33,314 nucleotides of DNA from a virus. The position numbers and the translations under genes were made by a program. Of the stretch, positions 11,502 through 19,626 are shown piece after piece. The number at the start of each line of letters is the position of its first letter. Position 1 is the first letter of the stretch. The DNA is taken from positions 1-33,314 of the IMG/VR virus record IMGVR_UViG_3300030117_004633. One strand, given 5' to 3'. The notes below the pieces were generated by a model that had not been told where the DNA came from, did not search any database, and saw only the letters and a program-made list of their open reading frames with translations.

Positions 11502-11774
11502 GTGACAAACAAAGAATTTATTAATGCTGTAACGGAGTGCGGTGATGCAGTCATAACATATAGGAGTACAAACTCCAGAAAATTGAAGTACAATGTATGT
11601 ACTTTAGACTTTAACAATAAATATATCCAGAGTAAAAGGAATAGGGCCAGGCCAACAAAAGATACAGTTCTTTTATGGTGCTGGGATACGGACTCGTATC
11701 GCTTATTAAGACCTAAGAATGTGACTTCGATAGTTCCTTTATCCAGAATCTTAAAAAATGAGAGGCGCCGATGA
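11502..11774 (+). CDS. Conserved hypothetical protein
   Basis: This encodes 90 aa starting at a GTG with AAGGAA 6 bases upstream. The sequence DAVITYRSTNSRKLKYNV is followed by a basic middle (SKRNRARPTKD), then LLWCWDTDSYRLLRPKNVTSI. It looks like a small beta-barrel fold with basic loops, plausibly nucleic-acid binding, similar in shape to unnamed proteins next to PC4-like genes in marine phages. No sigma-70 promoter is visible between the terminator at 11421 and this gene, so how it is transcribed is unclear. Confidence 0.65.
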   Translation: MTNKEFINAVTECGDAVITYRSTNSRKLKYNVCTLDFNNKYIQSKRNRARPTKDTVLLWCWDTDSYRLLRPKNVTSIVPLSRILKNERRR

Positions 11775-12073
11775 TAGATTTATTTCAAGAACCAGAATTT
11801 TACTCACGTATTATACACGAAAAAGAAACAGGAGACGAGCAGATTCGTTTAGTTGTAAACTCATTTCGTGGAAAAGAATATTTACACTTTCGTAAGTATT
11901 ACTTAGACTTCGAAGGAGAATGGCAACCATCAAAAGAAGGTATATCAATGCCTCTAGGACTATCAAATAGTAGAGAAATGTTTTCAGCATTAGTTGAAAT
12001 ACTATCGCTAACAGAGAATAAAACAGAAGTGTATAATCACTTTAGTGACCTGATAGAAAATTTATATAATTGA
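11771..12073 (+). CDS. PC4-like ssDNA-binding coactivator protein
   Basis: This encodes 100 aa. Residues about 25-66 have the PC4/Sub1 fold pattern: a strand LVVNSFRGKEYLHFRKYYLD, then a turn with GEWQPSKEGISMPLG and a final helix near 67-83. The PTKKGI-like signature appears as PSKEGIS. PC4 proteins bind single-stranded DNA as dimers and act in transcription or replication; phage and bacterial homologues (YdbC-like) are known. The ATGA junction couples it to the previous gene. Assignment is by pattern, with moderate confidence. (Motif segments kept short.). Confidence 0.75.
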   Translation: MIDLFQEPEFYSRIIHEKETGDEQIRLVVNSFRGKEYLHFRKYYLDFEGEWQPSKEGISMPLGLSNSREMFSALVEILSLTENKTEVYNHFSDLIENLYN

Positions 12074-12093
12074 CGCTAAATCGCAAATACTTC

Positions 12094-12122
12094 TTGACTT
12101 ACAAGTTTACTGCCGTTATAAT
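12094..12122 (+). promoter_or_regulatory. Sigma-70 promoter giving a leaderless mRNA
   Basis: TTGACT (12094-12099), 17 bp, TATAAT (12117-12122), then ATAAAA and ATG at 12129, the same 6-base gap as at 10563. Confidence 0.85.
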
Positions 12123-12128
12123 ATAAAA

Positions 12129-12434
12129 ATGGGAATTATATACAATAGCACAAGATATTCACCTTGTGGAAGAAAAAGAAAGCCACTTCCGAGAAAAACA
12201 AGTCGGAAAGTGAGAGTGAATAACAGCAAACCAAAACCAAATGCTCGACTCGAGGAGATACGAGCGTTCAACGAAAAGTATCCGTCTTTGCAAGCAGACA
12301 AATTAGCACCTTGCACAGTAGAAGATACTTCTTACAAACAAGAAATCTCAAGTAAGTATACGATAGCTCCTGCTTATAACAAGGGAGCCTATCAAGTTAT
12401 CTCTAAAGATTCTGTGAAGGATATTGGTAAATAA
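12129..12434 (+). CDS. Conserved basic phage protein, leaderless
   Basis: This encodes 101 aa. The N-terminal third is very basic and probably disordered (GRKRKPLPRKTSRKVRV). The C-terminal PAYNKGAYQVISKDSVKDIGK is a recurring ending in marine phage proteins of unknown function. The 12438 promoter begins just after its stop, so it forms a one-gene unit ahead of the ligase genes. Nucleic-acid binding is possible but unproven. Confidence 0.65.
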   Translation: MGIIYNSTRYSPCGRKRKPLPRKTSRKVRVNNSKPKPNARLEEIRAFNEKYPSLQADKLAPCTVEDTSYKQEISSKYTIAPAYNKGAYQVISKDSVKDIGK

Positions 12435-12437
12435 ATC

Positions 12438-12466
12438 TTGACTTTTCAAACTATAACCTTTATAAT
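12438..12466 (+). promoter_or_regulatory. Sigma-70 promoter giving a leaderless ligase mRNA
   Basis: TTGACT (12438-12443), 17 bp, TATAAT (12461-12466), then ATAAGA and ATG at 12473. Confidence 0.85.
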
Positions 12467-12472
12467 ATAAGA

Positions 12473-13417
12473 ATGAAAAAATTCTTAGAAAAAAGATTAG
12501 AAAAAGCGAGTGCTGATTACTACTCAGGTAATCCAAGCATGAGTGACGACGAGTTTGATGCTCTTGCGAGAGCAGTAAACTTTAAACAGGTTGGCACTCG
12601 AGAGGGGAGAGTTCCCCATGCATATCAAATGTACTCGCTTCAGAAAATTTTTAAAGGAGAAGAGTGTCCATTCGCATCAGATGATGTCATAGTTACACCA
12701 AAACTCGATGGCTCAGCAATCAGTATATTGTATTTAGAAGGGGAGTTGGAACGAGTTTTAACAAGAGGCGATGGTAAAAGTGGAATTGACATAACGGATA
12801 AGTTCAAAAAGAGCAAGTTAATTCCACAAACCATAGTTATTGGACACGAAATTACGCAAGTTACGGGTGAGATAGTTGCTCCCAAATCCGTACCGAATTC
12901 GAGAAATTATGCCGCAGGTAGTTTAAATCTGAAGGACATAGACGAATTCCTCACTCGTGACCTCTGCTTTGTTGCTTACGGTGTTGAACCCCAGTTTTCA
13001 TCAACTTTTCATGAAGATATGAAAGTTTTGAGCGATACTCTGGGGTTTAATACTGTTACGCAATCAGATTGGGCAGAATTTCCTCATGATGGTACAGTTT
13101 GGCGTCTCAATGATAACGAAAAATTTCGGAGACTGGGATATACGAGCCACCACCCAAGAGGAGCATTTGCATTAAAAGAACAAAAGAAAGGTGTTACCAC
13201 CACATTGCTTGACGTAGAGTGGCAAGTAGGAAAAAGTGGAGTGGTCTCACCAGTAGCAATTCTAGAGCCTTGTGTTATTGGAGAGGCTACAGTAAGCAGA
13301 GCCACTCTACACAACAAGTCATATATCGAAGAACTCGGACTTTACATAGGCTGTGAAGTTGAGGTTATTAGGAGTGGTGAAATTATTCCTAGAATTGTAG
13401 GACTTGCAGAAAAATAA
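12473..13417 (+). CDS. ligA: NAD-dependent DNA ligase, adenylation and OB-fold part
   Basis: This encodes 314 aa, the N-terminal half of a bacterial-type LigA. Domain Ia is present (ADYYSGNPSMSDDEFDAL, about residues 13-30), and the adenylation motif KLDG places the AMP-accepting lysine at K77. VTGEIVAPKSVPNSRNYAAGSL is the motif V-like region, and DVEWQVGKSGVVSPVA plus ATLHN near 270-300 mark the OB fold. It then stops. The zinc finger, HhH and BRCT domains are in the gene at 13477. The enzyme seals nicks using NAD+. The mRNA is leaderless. The two genes together give about 570 aa versus roughly 670 in E. coli. (Motifs abbreviated.). Confidence 0.92.
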   Translation: MKKFLEKRLEKASADYYSGNPSMSDDEFDALARAVNFKQVGTREGRVPHAYQMYSLQKIFKGEECPFASDDVIVTPKLDGSAISILYLEGELERVLTRGDGKSGIDITDKFKKSKLIPQTIVIGHEITQVTGEIVAPKSVPNSRNYAAGSLNLKDIDEFLTRDLCFVAYGVEPQFSSTFHEDMKVLSDTLGFNTVTQSDWAEFPHDGTVWRLNDNEKFRRLGYTSHHPRGAFALKEQKKGVTTTLLDVEWQVGKSGVVSPVAILEPCVIGEATVSRATLHNKSYIEELGLYIGCEVEVIRSGEIIPRIVGLAEK

Positions 13418-13420
13418 TTC

Positions 13421-13449
13421 TTGACATTTGATGTCAGATTATGTATAAT
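13421..13449 (+). promoter_or_regulatory. Sigma-70 promoter between the two ligase genes
   Basis: TTGACA (13421-13426), a perfect -35, 17 bp, TATAAT (13444-13449). Transcription should start near 13456, giving a roughly 20-nt leader with GGGAG before the ATG at 13477. Unlike its neighbours it is not leaderless. Confidence 0.85.
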
Positions 13450-13476
13450 ATAATAATTGATAAATAAAGGGAGTAG

Positions 13477-14253
13477 ATGAAACAAGCGATACAAATTCCA
13501 GATGTCTGCCCATCATGTGGCACATCTTTAGAGTTGGTAAACGACCAGCTCTTTTGCAACAATCCAAGTTGCCCAGCTAAGAATTCGAAAATCGTAGAAG
13601 GTTTCACTAAAACCTTAAGAATCAAGGGTCTCGGACCCAAAACAATAAACAAATTAGATTTAGAGTGTATAGAAGATATATACTCGCTGACCGAAGAATT
13701 TATAGAAGAAAGGCTAGGTTCAGAAAAGATAGCGAAAAAGTTAATACATGAAATTGGAGTAAGTAAGAACGCTAATCTACAAGACCTGTTACCTGCCTTT
13801 GCCATACCACTATTTGGGTCTACAGCTTCTCAGAAATTATGCAATACGATTAATCACATTGATGAGTTAACCGAGAAGAGATGTAGTGAAGCGGGGTTAG
13901 GTCCAAAAGTCACAACTAATATCTGTAGTTGGTATAATGAAGAATACAAGAACAGATATTGTCGGTTACCTTTCACATGGAAAGCTGATGTTTTTGAAGG
14001 CGTTCCAGTAGTAGATATAAACGAAGTAGTTTGCATTACGGGAAGATTAAAGTCTTACCGCACTAAAGCTGACGCCAAAAAAGTCTTAACAGAACATGGC
14101 TACAGAATGAAAGATACCTTGACTAACGACGTAACCATTTTAGTAAATGAAAGTGGGATAGCTAGTTCAAAAACAAAGTCGGCAGAATCGAAAGGAATAA
14201 GAATAGTAACAAACATAAAACAGCTAATTGGAGAAAATAATGGCAGTACCTAA
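13477..14253 (+). CDS. NAD-dependent DNA ligase, zinc-finger/HhH/BRCT part
   Basis: This encodes 258 aa, equivalent to the C-terminal half of LigA. A four-cysteine zinc finger (C11, C14, C27, C32) opens it, followed by helix-hairpin-helix motifs with IKGLGPKTINKL (about residues 49-60) and FGSTASQKL. A BRCT domain spans about residues 178-255 (VVCITGRLKSYRTKADAKK, NDVTILV, ESKGIRIV). These parts grip DNA and are needed for efficient sealing by LigA. Separate ligase subunit genes are known in some Vibrio and marine phages, so this is probably a functional split. It has its own promoter and RBS. Its end overlaps the next start by 14 bases. Confidence 0.9.
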   Translation: MKQAIQIPDVCPSCGTSLELVNDQLFCNNPSCPAKNSKIVEGFTKTLRIKGLGPKTINKLDLECIEDIYSLTEEFIEERLGSEKIAKKLIHEIGVSKNANLQDLLPAFAIPLFGSTASQKLCNTINHIDELTEKRCSEAGLGPKVTTNICSWYNEEYKNRYCRLPFTWKADVFEGVPVVDINEVVCITGRLKSYRTKADAKKVLTEHGYRMKDTLTNDVTILVNESGIASSKTKSAESKGIRIVTNIKQLIGENNGST

Positions 14254-14965
14254 GTGGACAGACGAAAGAACTCAAGAATTAACAGAGTTCGTAGGCGGGG
14301 AATCACCCGTATCTCAAGCTACAGTTGCAGAAGCAGCTGACCAGCTTGAAACTTCTCCTCGTTCAGTTAGTTCTAAGTTAAGAAAAATGGGATTCGAGGT
14401 CGAACTTGCATCTTCAGTTTCTACTAGAACTTTTTCTGAGCAGGAAGAAGCAACATTATCAGCATTTGTAACAGACAACTCTGGAAGTTACACATATGCT
14501 GAGATTGCCTCCGCATTTGAAGGCGGCAAGTATAGTGCAAAATCAATTCAAGGAAAGATTCTTTCTATGGAATTGACAGACCACGTAAAACCAACTGAGA
14601 AACCTGCTTCAGTCAGAACTTATTCTGAATCTGAAGAAGCTACTTTCTTACAGATGGTGGCTGATGGAGCATTCGTAGAAGATATAGCTTCTGCTCTAGA
14701 CAGACCAATAAATAGTATCAGAGGTAAAGCTCTGTCTTTCCTAAGAACAGGTGAGATAGACAAAATCCCTTCGCAGAAAGAAAGCACAGCTGCTTCTAAA
14801 GTAGACGCTTTAACTGCGCTTGGTGACATCTCTGGGCACACAGTTGAACAGATTGCTGATGAAATTGGCAAAACTGTCAGAGGTGTGAAAACTATGTTGA
14901 CCAGAAGAGGTCTAGCTTGTGCCGACTATGACGGTGCAGCAAGAAAAGAAAAAGCATCCAGCTAA
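14240..14965 (+). CDS. DNA-binding protein with tandem SANT/HTH-like repeats
   Basis: This encodes 241 aa from the ATG at 14240, where GGAG lies 6 bases upstream; an in-frame ATG at 14228 lacks this. Four degenerate units of 50-57 residues can be aligned by eye: KWTDERTQELTEF...SVSSKLRKMG; TFSEQEEATLSAF...KSIQGKILSM; TYSESEEATFLQM...NSIRGKALSF; and a last one ending RGVKTMLTRRGL. Each has the W/Y/F-(T/S)-(E/D)-x-E start and an R-x-K-hydrophobic third helix. This implies a multivalent DNA binder. It is followed by a terminator, so the ligase-to-here region is one unit. The 10965 and 1282 proteins are single-unit relatives. (Ellipses mark omitted residues.). Confidence 0.75.
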   Translation: MAVPKWTDERTQELTEFVGGESPVSQATVAEAADQLETSPRSVSSKLRKMGFEVELASSVSTRTFSEQEEATLSAFVTDNSGSYTYAEIASAFEGGKYSAKSIQGKILSMELTDHVKPTEKPASVRTYSESEEATFLQMVADGAFVEDIASALDRPINSIRGKALSFLRTGEIDKIPSQKESTAASKVDALTALGDISGHTVEQIADEIGKTVRGVKTMLTRRGLACADYDGAARKEKASS

Positions 14966-14983
14966 TCTTTTCAATCTCGAGAG

Positions 14984-15017
14984 CGTGGTTAAGGTTTCCT
15001 TGACCACGTTTTCTTTT
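14984..15017 (+). terminator. Rho-independent terminator
   Basis: CGTGGTTAAGG (14984-14994), loop TTT, CCTTGACCACG (14998-15008): an 11-bp stem with one wobble pair, followed by TTTTCTTTT. It separates the ligase/DNA-binding unit from the helicase-primase-polymerase operon. Confidence 0.88.
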
Positions 15018-15037
15018 ACTTTTTATTTGGGAGAATA

Positions 15038-16393
15038 ATGAATATAAGTTCGGCACTAATACATAAGATTATTGACACACAGGATATAGAAGTGTGGGGC
15101 CAACTTGAATCTCATTATTTACCCTCAGAATACCAACCAATCCATCGAGCCGTTGAAAAACACTTTTCGGAGTTTAAGTCTCTACCCACTTTTGATGACT
15201 TAAAACTGAGTCTAAGAGACCAATCTATCAAAGAAAAAATATTTGCGATAGAAACTTTAGATATTGATTCAGAGGCTCATCATCTACTCGAATACTTAAA
15301 GAACGAATATACACATGGCGAACTCTTGAATGAGCTCGAAGGATATGTGGATAACTCTGTGGCTATGTCTAGCGCAGAGGAACATATTACTGCCTTAGAA
15401 GATATTAGTGCAGAAATGAGAAATAAAGTTGAGATTATAGATTCTGAAGAAATAAGTATGCAGAAGATAGACCCGTTAGAAACAACGGAACAGTTACAAA
15501 ACTATGTCCCATTAGGACTCAATACAGAATATGATGCAAAAATGCACTTTGCAAAGACTGATTTAGTCCTAATCGGAGGTAGAAGAGGTAGTGGTAAATC
15601 TCTGGTATGTGCAAACATAGCAGTAAATCAGTTTGCAAGTGAAAAGAGTTCTTTGTTCTTTACAATAGAAATGACCAAAGAACAAACCTTTAGAAGAATG
15701 GCTTCCATAGCGACGGGTATCCCCTTAGAAAGACTAAGGAGTCGTATGCTAACTCACGAAGAGTTTCGGAGACTGGCAGAATGGAACGCTAGTAGATATG
15801 AAGGAAGCGCTTCAATACTGAGTGATTACTACACTCATGGAGATTATGATAAGTTTCAAGAAACTTTAATTAAACTCCCCTTACGATTAGATAGACAAAT
15901 GGATATAATTTATGACCCTGCCCTTACTTTAGCTAAAATTAAAGCAGAGGTAGAGGTCAGAATGAATTATTTGGATATTGGAGTAGTGATTGTAGATTAT
16001 ATAAATCAAGTACGGAGATCGACAATACCAAGCAAGGGTGGTCAGTATGATTGGACAGAACAAATAGAAGTTAGTAAGACTTTGAAACAGTATGCACAAG
16101 AGCATAAATGTTTATATGTTAGTCCATATCAGGTTGACGCTACAGGAGAGGCAAGATTCAGTAAAGGAATACTTGACGCAGCAGACGCTGCTTTTGCTCT
16201 CGAGACTTGGGAAACAGGAGATAATTGTATAACATTTGAATGTAAGAAGATGAGGAATGGCCCCATAGAAGATTTTAGTTCAGAAGTGGACTGGAAAACC
16301 TTAAAGGTTGGCCCTGCCTCGACTTTAACACCAAAACAAAAAGATGCCATGAAAACAGAAATGGCGTCTGGAGAAGATGTACAGGAGTTATAA
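15038..16393 (+). CDS. Replicative DNA helicase, DnaB/gp41-like
   Basis: This encodes 451 aa. A helical N-terminal domain covers about residues 1-120 and a RecA-type ATPase core about 150-420. Walker A is GGRRGSGKS (180-188), Walker B is VVIVD ending at D320, and LFFTIEMTKEQ fits the helicase H1a region; TFECKKMRNGP near 400 is the H4-type motif with a lysine/arginine finger candidate. It should form a hexamer moving 5'-3' on the lagging-strand template. It lacks a primase domain; the separate primase is two genes downstream. GGGAG lies 4-5 bases before the ATG. No promoter is visible between the terminator and this gene. Confidence 0.93.
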   Translation: MNISSALIHKIIDTQDIEVWGQLESHYLPSEYQPIHRAVEKHFSEFKSLPTFDDLKLSLRDQSIKEKIFAIETLDIDSEAHHLLEYLKNEYTHGELLNELEGYVDNSVAMSSAEEHITALEDISAEMRNKVEIIDSEEISMQKIDPLETTEQLQNYVPLGLNTEYDAKMHFAKTDLVLIGGRRGSGKSLVCANIAVNQFASEKSSLFFTIEMTKEQTFRRMASIATGIPLERLRSRMLTHEEFRRLAEWNASRYEGSASILSDYYTHGDYDKFQETLIKLPLRLDRQMDIIYDPALTLAKIKAEVEVRMNYLDIGVVIVDYINQVRRSTIPSKGGQYDWTEQIEVSKTLKQYAQEHKCLYVSPYQVDATGEARFSKGILDAADAAFALETWETGDNCITFECKKMRNGPIEDFSSEVDWKTLKVGPASTLTPKQKDAMKTEMASGEDVQEL

Positions 16394-16536
16394 TGGAAGA
16401 TCCAAACGAACCTACCTCACAAGTAGACAGAGGAATATTAGCCTTTTTAGGAACTTTAACACAGTTAGGATTAGTTGCATTTTTTATAGTACTAATACTA
16501 GGATTTGCAAATATGCTAGCGAATAATATAGTATGA
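16393..16536 (+). CDS. Small membrane protein between helicase and primase
   Basis: This encodes 47 aa. A polar acidic start (MEDPNEPTSQVDRG) is followed by one hydrophobic helix of about 22 residues (about 22-43). It overlaps the helicase stop (TAATG) and the primase start (ATGA). The conserved placement between two replisome genes suggests it could tether replication proteins to the membrane, but that is conjecture. Confidence 0.6.
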   Translation: MEDPNEPTSQVDRGILAFLGTLTQLGLVAFFIVLILGFANMLANNIV

Positions 16537-17369
16537 ACGTAGACGAAGTATTACATAAACACAAAATACCTTTCCGCTCTCAAGGGCAGGACTATGTTGT
16601 TTCGTGTTTAAATCCAGAGCATGATGACAGTAATCCTTCGATGCGTGTTGATAAAGTTACAGGTATATTTCATTGTTTTTCTTGTGGGTTTAAAGGAAAT
16701 ATATTTAAACACTTTGATGCCCCTATAAGTTATTTAGAGGTTAAAAGAAATAAAATTAAAAAGAAGATTGAAGAAGTAAGGGCACAGAATATTGGATTAC
16801 AGTTGCCAAACGACCTAATGCCATACATTGGTAATTTTAGGGATTTAAAACCTAAAACGTTTAAAGAATTTGGTGCATTCACGCACCATGATTCTCAGTT
16901 TATAGGTAGAGTTGTATTCCCAGTAGCAGACATAACAGGCTCAATAAGAGCTTTCATAGGTAGACACATGGATAAAACAGTAGTGCCGAAATACATGATT
17001 TATCCACCTAAATCTAAGTTGCCCTTATTTCCTCATAACGCAACTCCCATATTAGGGAGAGTAATATTGGTGGAAGGTATTTTTGATGCGTTAAACCTTC
17101 ATGATAAAGGATTAACAAACGCAATGTGTTGTTTCGGCACACAAAATATAGACCTATATAAACTAGGTATGTTAAAATTTACAGGTGTACGACAAGTAGA
17201 TATTCTATTTGATGGAGACACCGCAGGAAGAGAAGCTGCAGAGAAAGTTGCAGATTTATGTGAACAAGTAGAACTACTAGCAAATATAGTAAAGATGCCT
17301 GATGGAGTTGACCCAGGTGACTTGCCGCTAGATAGAGTAAGAAAATTAAGGGAGTTTTTATATGACTAA
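16533..17369 (+). CDS. DNA primase with zinc-binding and TOPRIM domains
   Basis: This encodes 278 aa. A zinc-binding CHC2-type domain has ligands C25, H30, C48 and C51 (SCLNPEH, FHCFSCGFKGN). A linker follows, then a TOPRIM domain with LVEGIFDALN (E181) and LFDGDTAGREAA (D227, D229) for metal binding. It is shorter than bacterial DnaG, resembling the primase half of T7 gp4 without the helicase. It makes RNA primers for the lagging strand and presumably works with the helicase at 15038. It overlaps the polymerase start by 8 bases, indicating coupled expression. Confidence 0.92.
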   Translation: MNVDEVLHKHKIPFRSQGQDYVVSCLNPEHDDSNPSMRVDKVTGIFHCFSCGFKGNIFKHFDAPISYLEVKRNKIKKKIEEVRAQNIGLQLPNDLMPYIGNFRDLKPKTFKEFGAFTHHDSQFIGRVVFPVADITGSIRAFIGRHMDKTVVPKYMIYPPKSKLPLFPHNATPILGRVILVEGIFDALNLHDKGLTNAMCCFGTQNIDLYKLGMLKFTGVRQVDILFDGDTAGREAAEKVADLCEQVELLANIVKMPDGVDPGDLPLDRVRKLREFLYD

Positions 17370-19626
17370 AGTAGCTTTGATAGATAAAGCACCAAACAGA
17401 ACAGACTACGTTATGCATTTTAATAATGAGTTTGAGTTTGACCACTACCATTTATGTAGTGAACAAAAGAAAAAGATTTTAAAAAGAGATGTTGATATTG
17501 ACATTGACTTAGATGCCTATGACTGGATTATTTTAGTCGGAAGTGAGGCATTACAGAATTTTACAAGAGAAAAATCAATCACAGAGTATAGCGGGAAACT
17601 TCTCGACGATAAATTTCTCCCAATTATCAATCCCGCTATGCTCGCTTTTAAGCCCGAAGCTAGAAGGACTTGGGACGAGTCTTTAGAACAAGTGATGGGA
17701 TATATTAAAGGGGAGATACAGCCCACAGAAATTACGCATGAAGATTTCTATGGCATTGATAACAAGGAGGAAGCAGTTGAATGGATAAACAAAGCGCTAA
17801 ACGCTCCAACAGAGTATATAGCATGCGATACCGAAACCTCAGGACTTTTCCCAAGAGATGGGCACATACTAGGTTTAAGTCTCGCTTACTGCAGAGATCA
17901 TGCAGTATACATTTTAACAGACGTGGTAGACGAGGAAGTGGAGGAACTACTCCAGAAGCTCTTTACCAAAAAAATCACTGTGTTCCACAACGCTAAGTTT
18001 GATATGGCTATGTTAGAGTATCACTTTGGATTTGAGTTCCCTAGAATAGAAGATACAATGTTAATACATTATACTTTGAACGAAAATCCTGGTACTCATG
18101 GCTTAAAACAACTAGCAGTTAGACATACTAAGTATGGAAACTATGAAAGGGAACTTGAAGATTTTATCGCAGGATATTGTAAACGTAATGGAGTACTAAA
18201 ATCACAGTTTACTTGGGAGTCGATTCCTTTTGATGTGATGCAGTTTTACGCAGCAATGGACGCAGCAGTTACATTTGAACTCTATGAGTTAATGAATGAA
18301 GCTATGCACAAAAATCTACGATTAGTTAAAGTATACAAAGAAATACTTATTCCAGGTATGCTATTTCTGAAAGACTGTCAAGATGCAGGAGTGCCTTTTG
18401 ATAGAAGAAGATTAGAAGTAGCCCAAAACTTAATGGAAAAAGAAATACAAGACGCTATTGATGAGTTATATACTTATCCAGAAGTTAAAATGTTTGAAAA
18501 AGCACAAGGAAAAGACTTTAATCCAAATAGTACAGTACAATTACGTAGCTTACTATTTGATGCAATAGGTATGACACCAACAGGTAAAATGACTGGGACA
18601 GGACAACATTCTACTGATGCAGAAGTATTAGGGAAGTTAGCTGACCAACACCCAGTACCTAATCTAATTTTAGATATTCGTCAAAAATCTAAAATTAAAA
18701 ATACTTATTTAGATAAGATTATTCCTCAACTTGACAGAGATAGTAGATTAAGAACAAACTTTAATTTACATAGTACAACTTCTGGCAGATTATCAAGTAG
18801 TGGTAAACTGAATATGCAACAAATACCTAGAGATAATCCTATTGTAAAAGGTTGTATTCGAGCAAAAGAAGGTAATAAAATAGTTGCAATGGACTTAACT
18901 ACAGCAGAGGTATATGTTGCAGCAGCTTTATCTGGAGATAAAAACTTATGTGATGTATTCAAATCAGGCGGTAACTTTCACAGTTCTATTGCGAAGTTAG
19001 TTTTTAGATTACCTTGTGAGATAGATGAGGTTGCTGACCTTTATACATTCGAAAGACAGGCAGCAAAAGCTGTTACTTTTGGTATTATGTATGGAGCAGG
19101 CCCTCAGAAGATATCACAACAAGTTACAAAAGACTCAGGATCTCACTTTTCAATACAAGATGCACAAGGAGTAATAAGTCAATACTTTAGTCAGTTTAGT
19201 AGACTAAGAAATTGGTTAGATGAGCAAAAAGAGTTTATTGAAGCTAATGCTTTCTTATACTCGACATTTGGTAGAAAAAGAAGATTAGAGAATGTAAAAA
19301 GTGATGATAAAGGTATTGCAAGTCATGAAGTAAGAAGTGGAATCAACTTTCTAGTTCAATCTGTTGCATCTGATATTAACTTACTTGGTGGTATAGATAT
19401 GAACAATTATATTCGAAAAAATGGAATGAAAAGTAGAATATTTGCACTTGTTCACGACTCTATTTTAGCAGAGTGTCCAGAGCATGAGATAGACGCTTAT
19501 AGTGCTAAACTGAAAGAGTTTATACAGAAAGATAGAGGAGTATACATAAACGGAGCTCCTGTAGGTTGTGACTTTGAGATAGGTGATGACTATAGCATGG
19601 GTAAGTTTGAAAAGATGTATGCTTGA
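17362..19626 (+). CDS. polA: DNA polymerase, family A
   Basis: This encodes 754 aa. The 3'-5' exonuclease domain shows D156-T-E158 (ExoI), VFHNAKFD near 208-214 (ExoII) and YAAMD with D300 (ExoIII). The polymerase domain shows motif A around D511 (MDLTTAEVYVAA), motif B R565-x3-K569-x3-F573-x3-Y577, and motif C VHD with D699. There is no N-terminal 5' nuclease; that activity is a separate gene at 27334. Position 573 equals E. coli F762. In motif A, the E-x-R of most relatives is E516-V-Y518. AGGGAG precedes the ATG. It replicates the phage genome with helicase, primase and SSB. Confidence 0.96.
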   Translation: MTKVALIDKAPNRTDYVMHFNNEFEFDHYHLCSEQKKKILKRDVDIDIDLDAYDWIILVGSEALQNFTREKSITEYSGKLLDDKFLPIINPAMLAFKPEARRTWDESLEQVMGYIKGEIQPTEITHEDFYGIDNKEEAVEWINKALNAPTEYIACDTETSGLFPRDGHILGLSLAYCRDHAVYILTDVVDEEVEELLQKLFTKKITVFHNAKFDMAMLEYHFGFEFPRIEDTMLIHYTLNENPGTHGLKQLAVRHTKYGNYERELEDFIAGYCKRNGVLKSQFTWESIPFDVMQFYAAMDAAVTFELYELMNEAMHKNLRLVKVYKEILIPGMLFLKDCQDAGVPFDRRRLEVAQNLMEKEIQDAIDELYTYPEVKMFEKAQGKDFNPNSTVQLRSLLFDAIGMTPTGKMTGTGQHSTDAEVLGKLADQHPVPNLILDIRQKSKIKNTYLDKIIPQLDRDSRLRTNFNLHSTTSGRLSSSGKLNMQQIPRDNPIVKGCIRAKEGNKIVAMDLTTAEVYVAAALSGDKNLCDVFKSGGNFHSSIAKLVFRLPCEIDEVADLYTFERQAAKAVTFGIMYGAGPQKISQQVTKDSGSHFSIQDAQGVISQYFSQFSRLRNWLDEQKEFIEANAFLYSTFGRKRRLENVKSDDKGIASHEVRSGINFLVQSVASDINLLGGIDMNNYIRKNGMKSRIFALVHDSILAECPEHEIDAYSAKLKEFIQKDRGVYINGAPVGCDFEIGDDYSMGKFEKMYA

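Noticed and set aside
17781-17996. A rightward +1-frame open frame inside the polymerase gene
   Set aside because: It lies wholly in the exonuclease domain of the polymerase, and no recoding site or RBS is visible.
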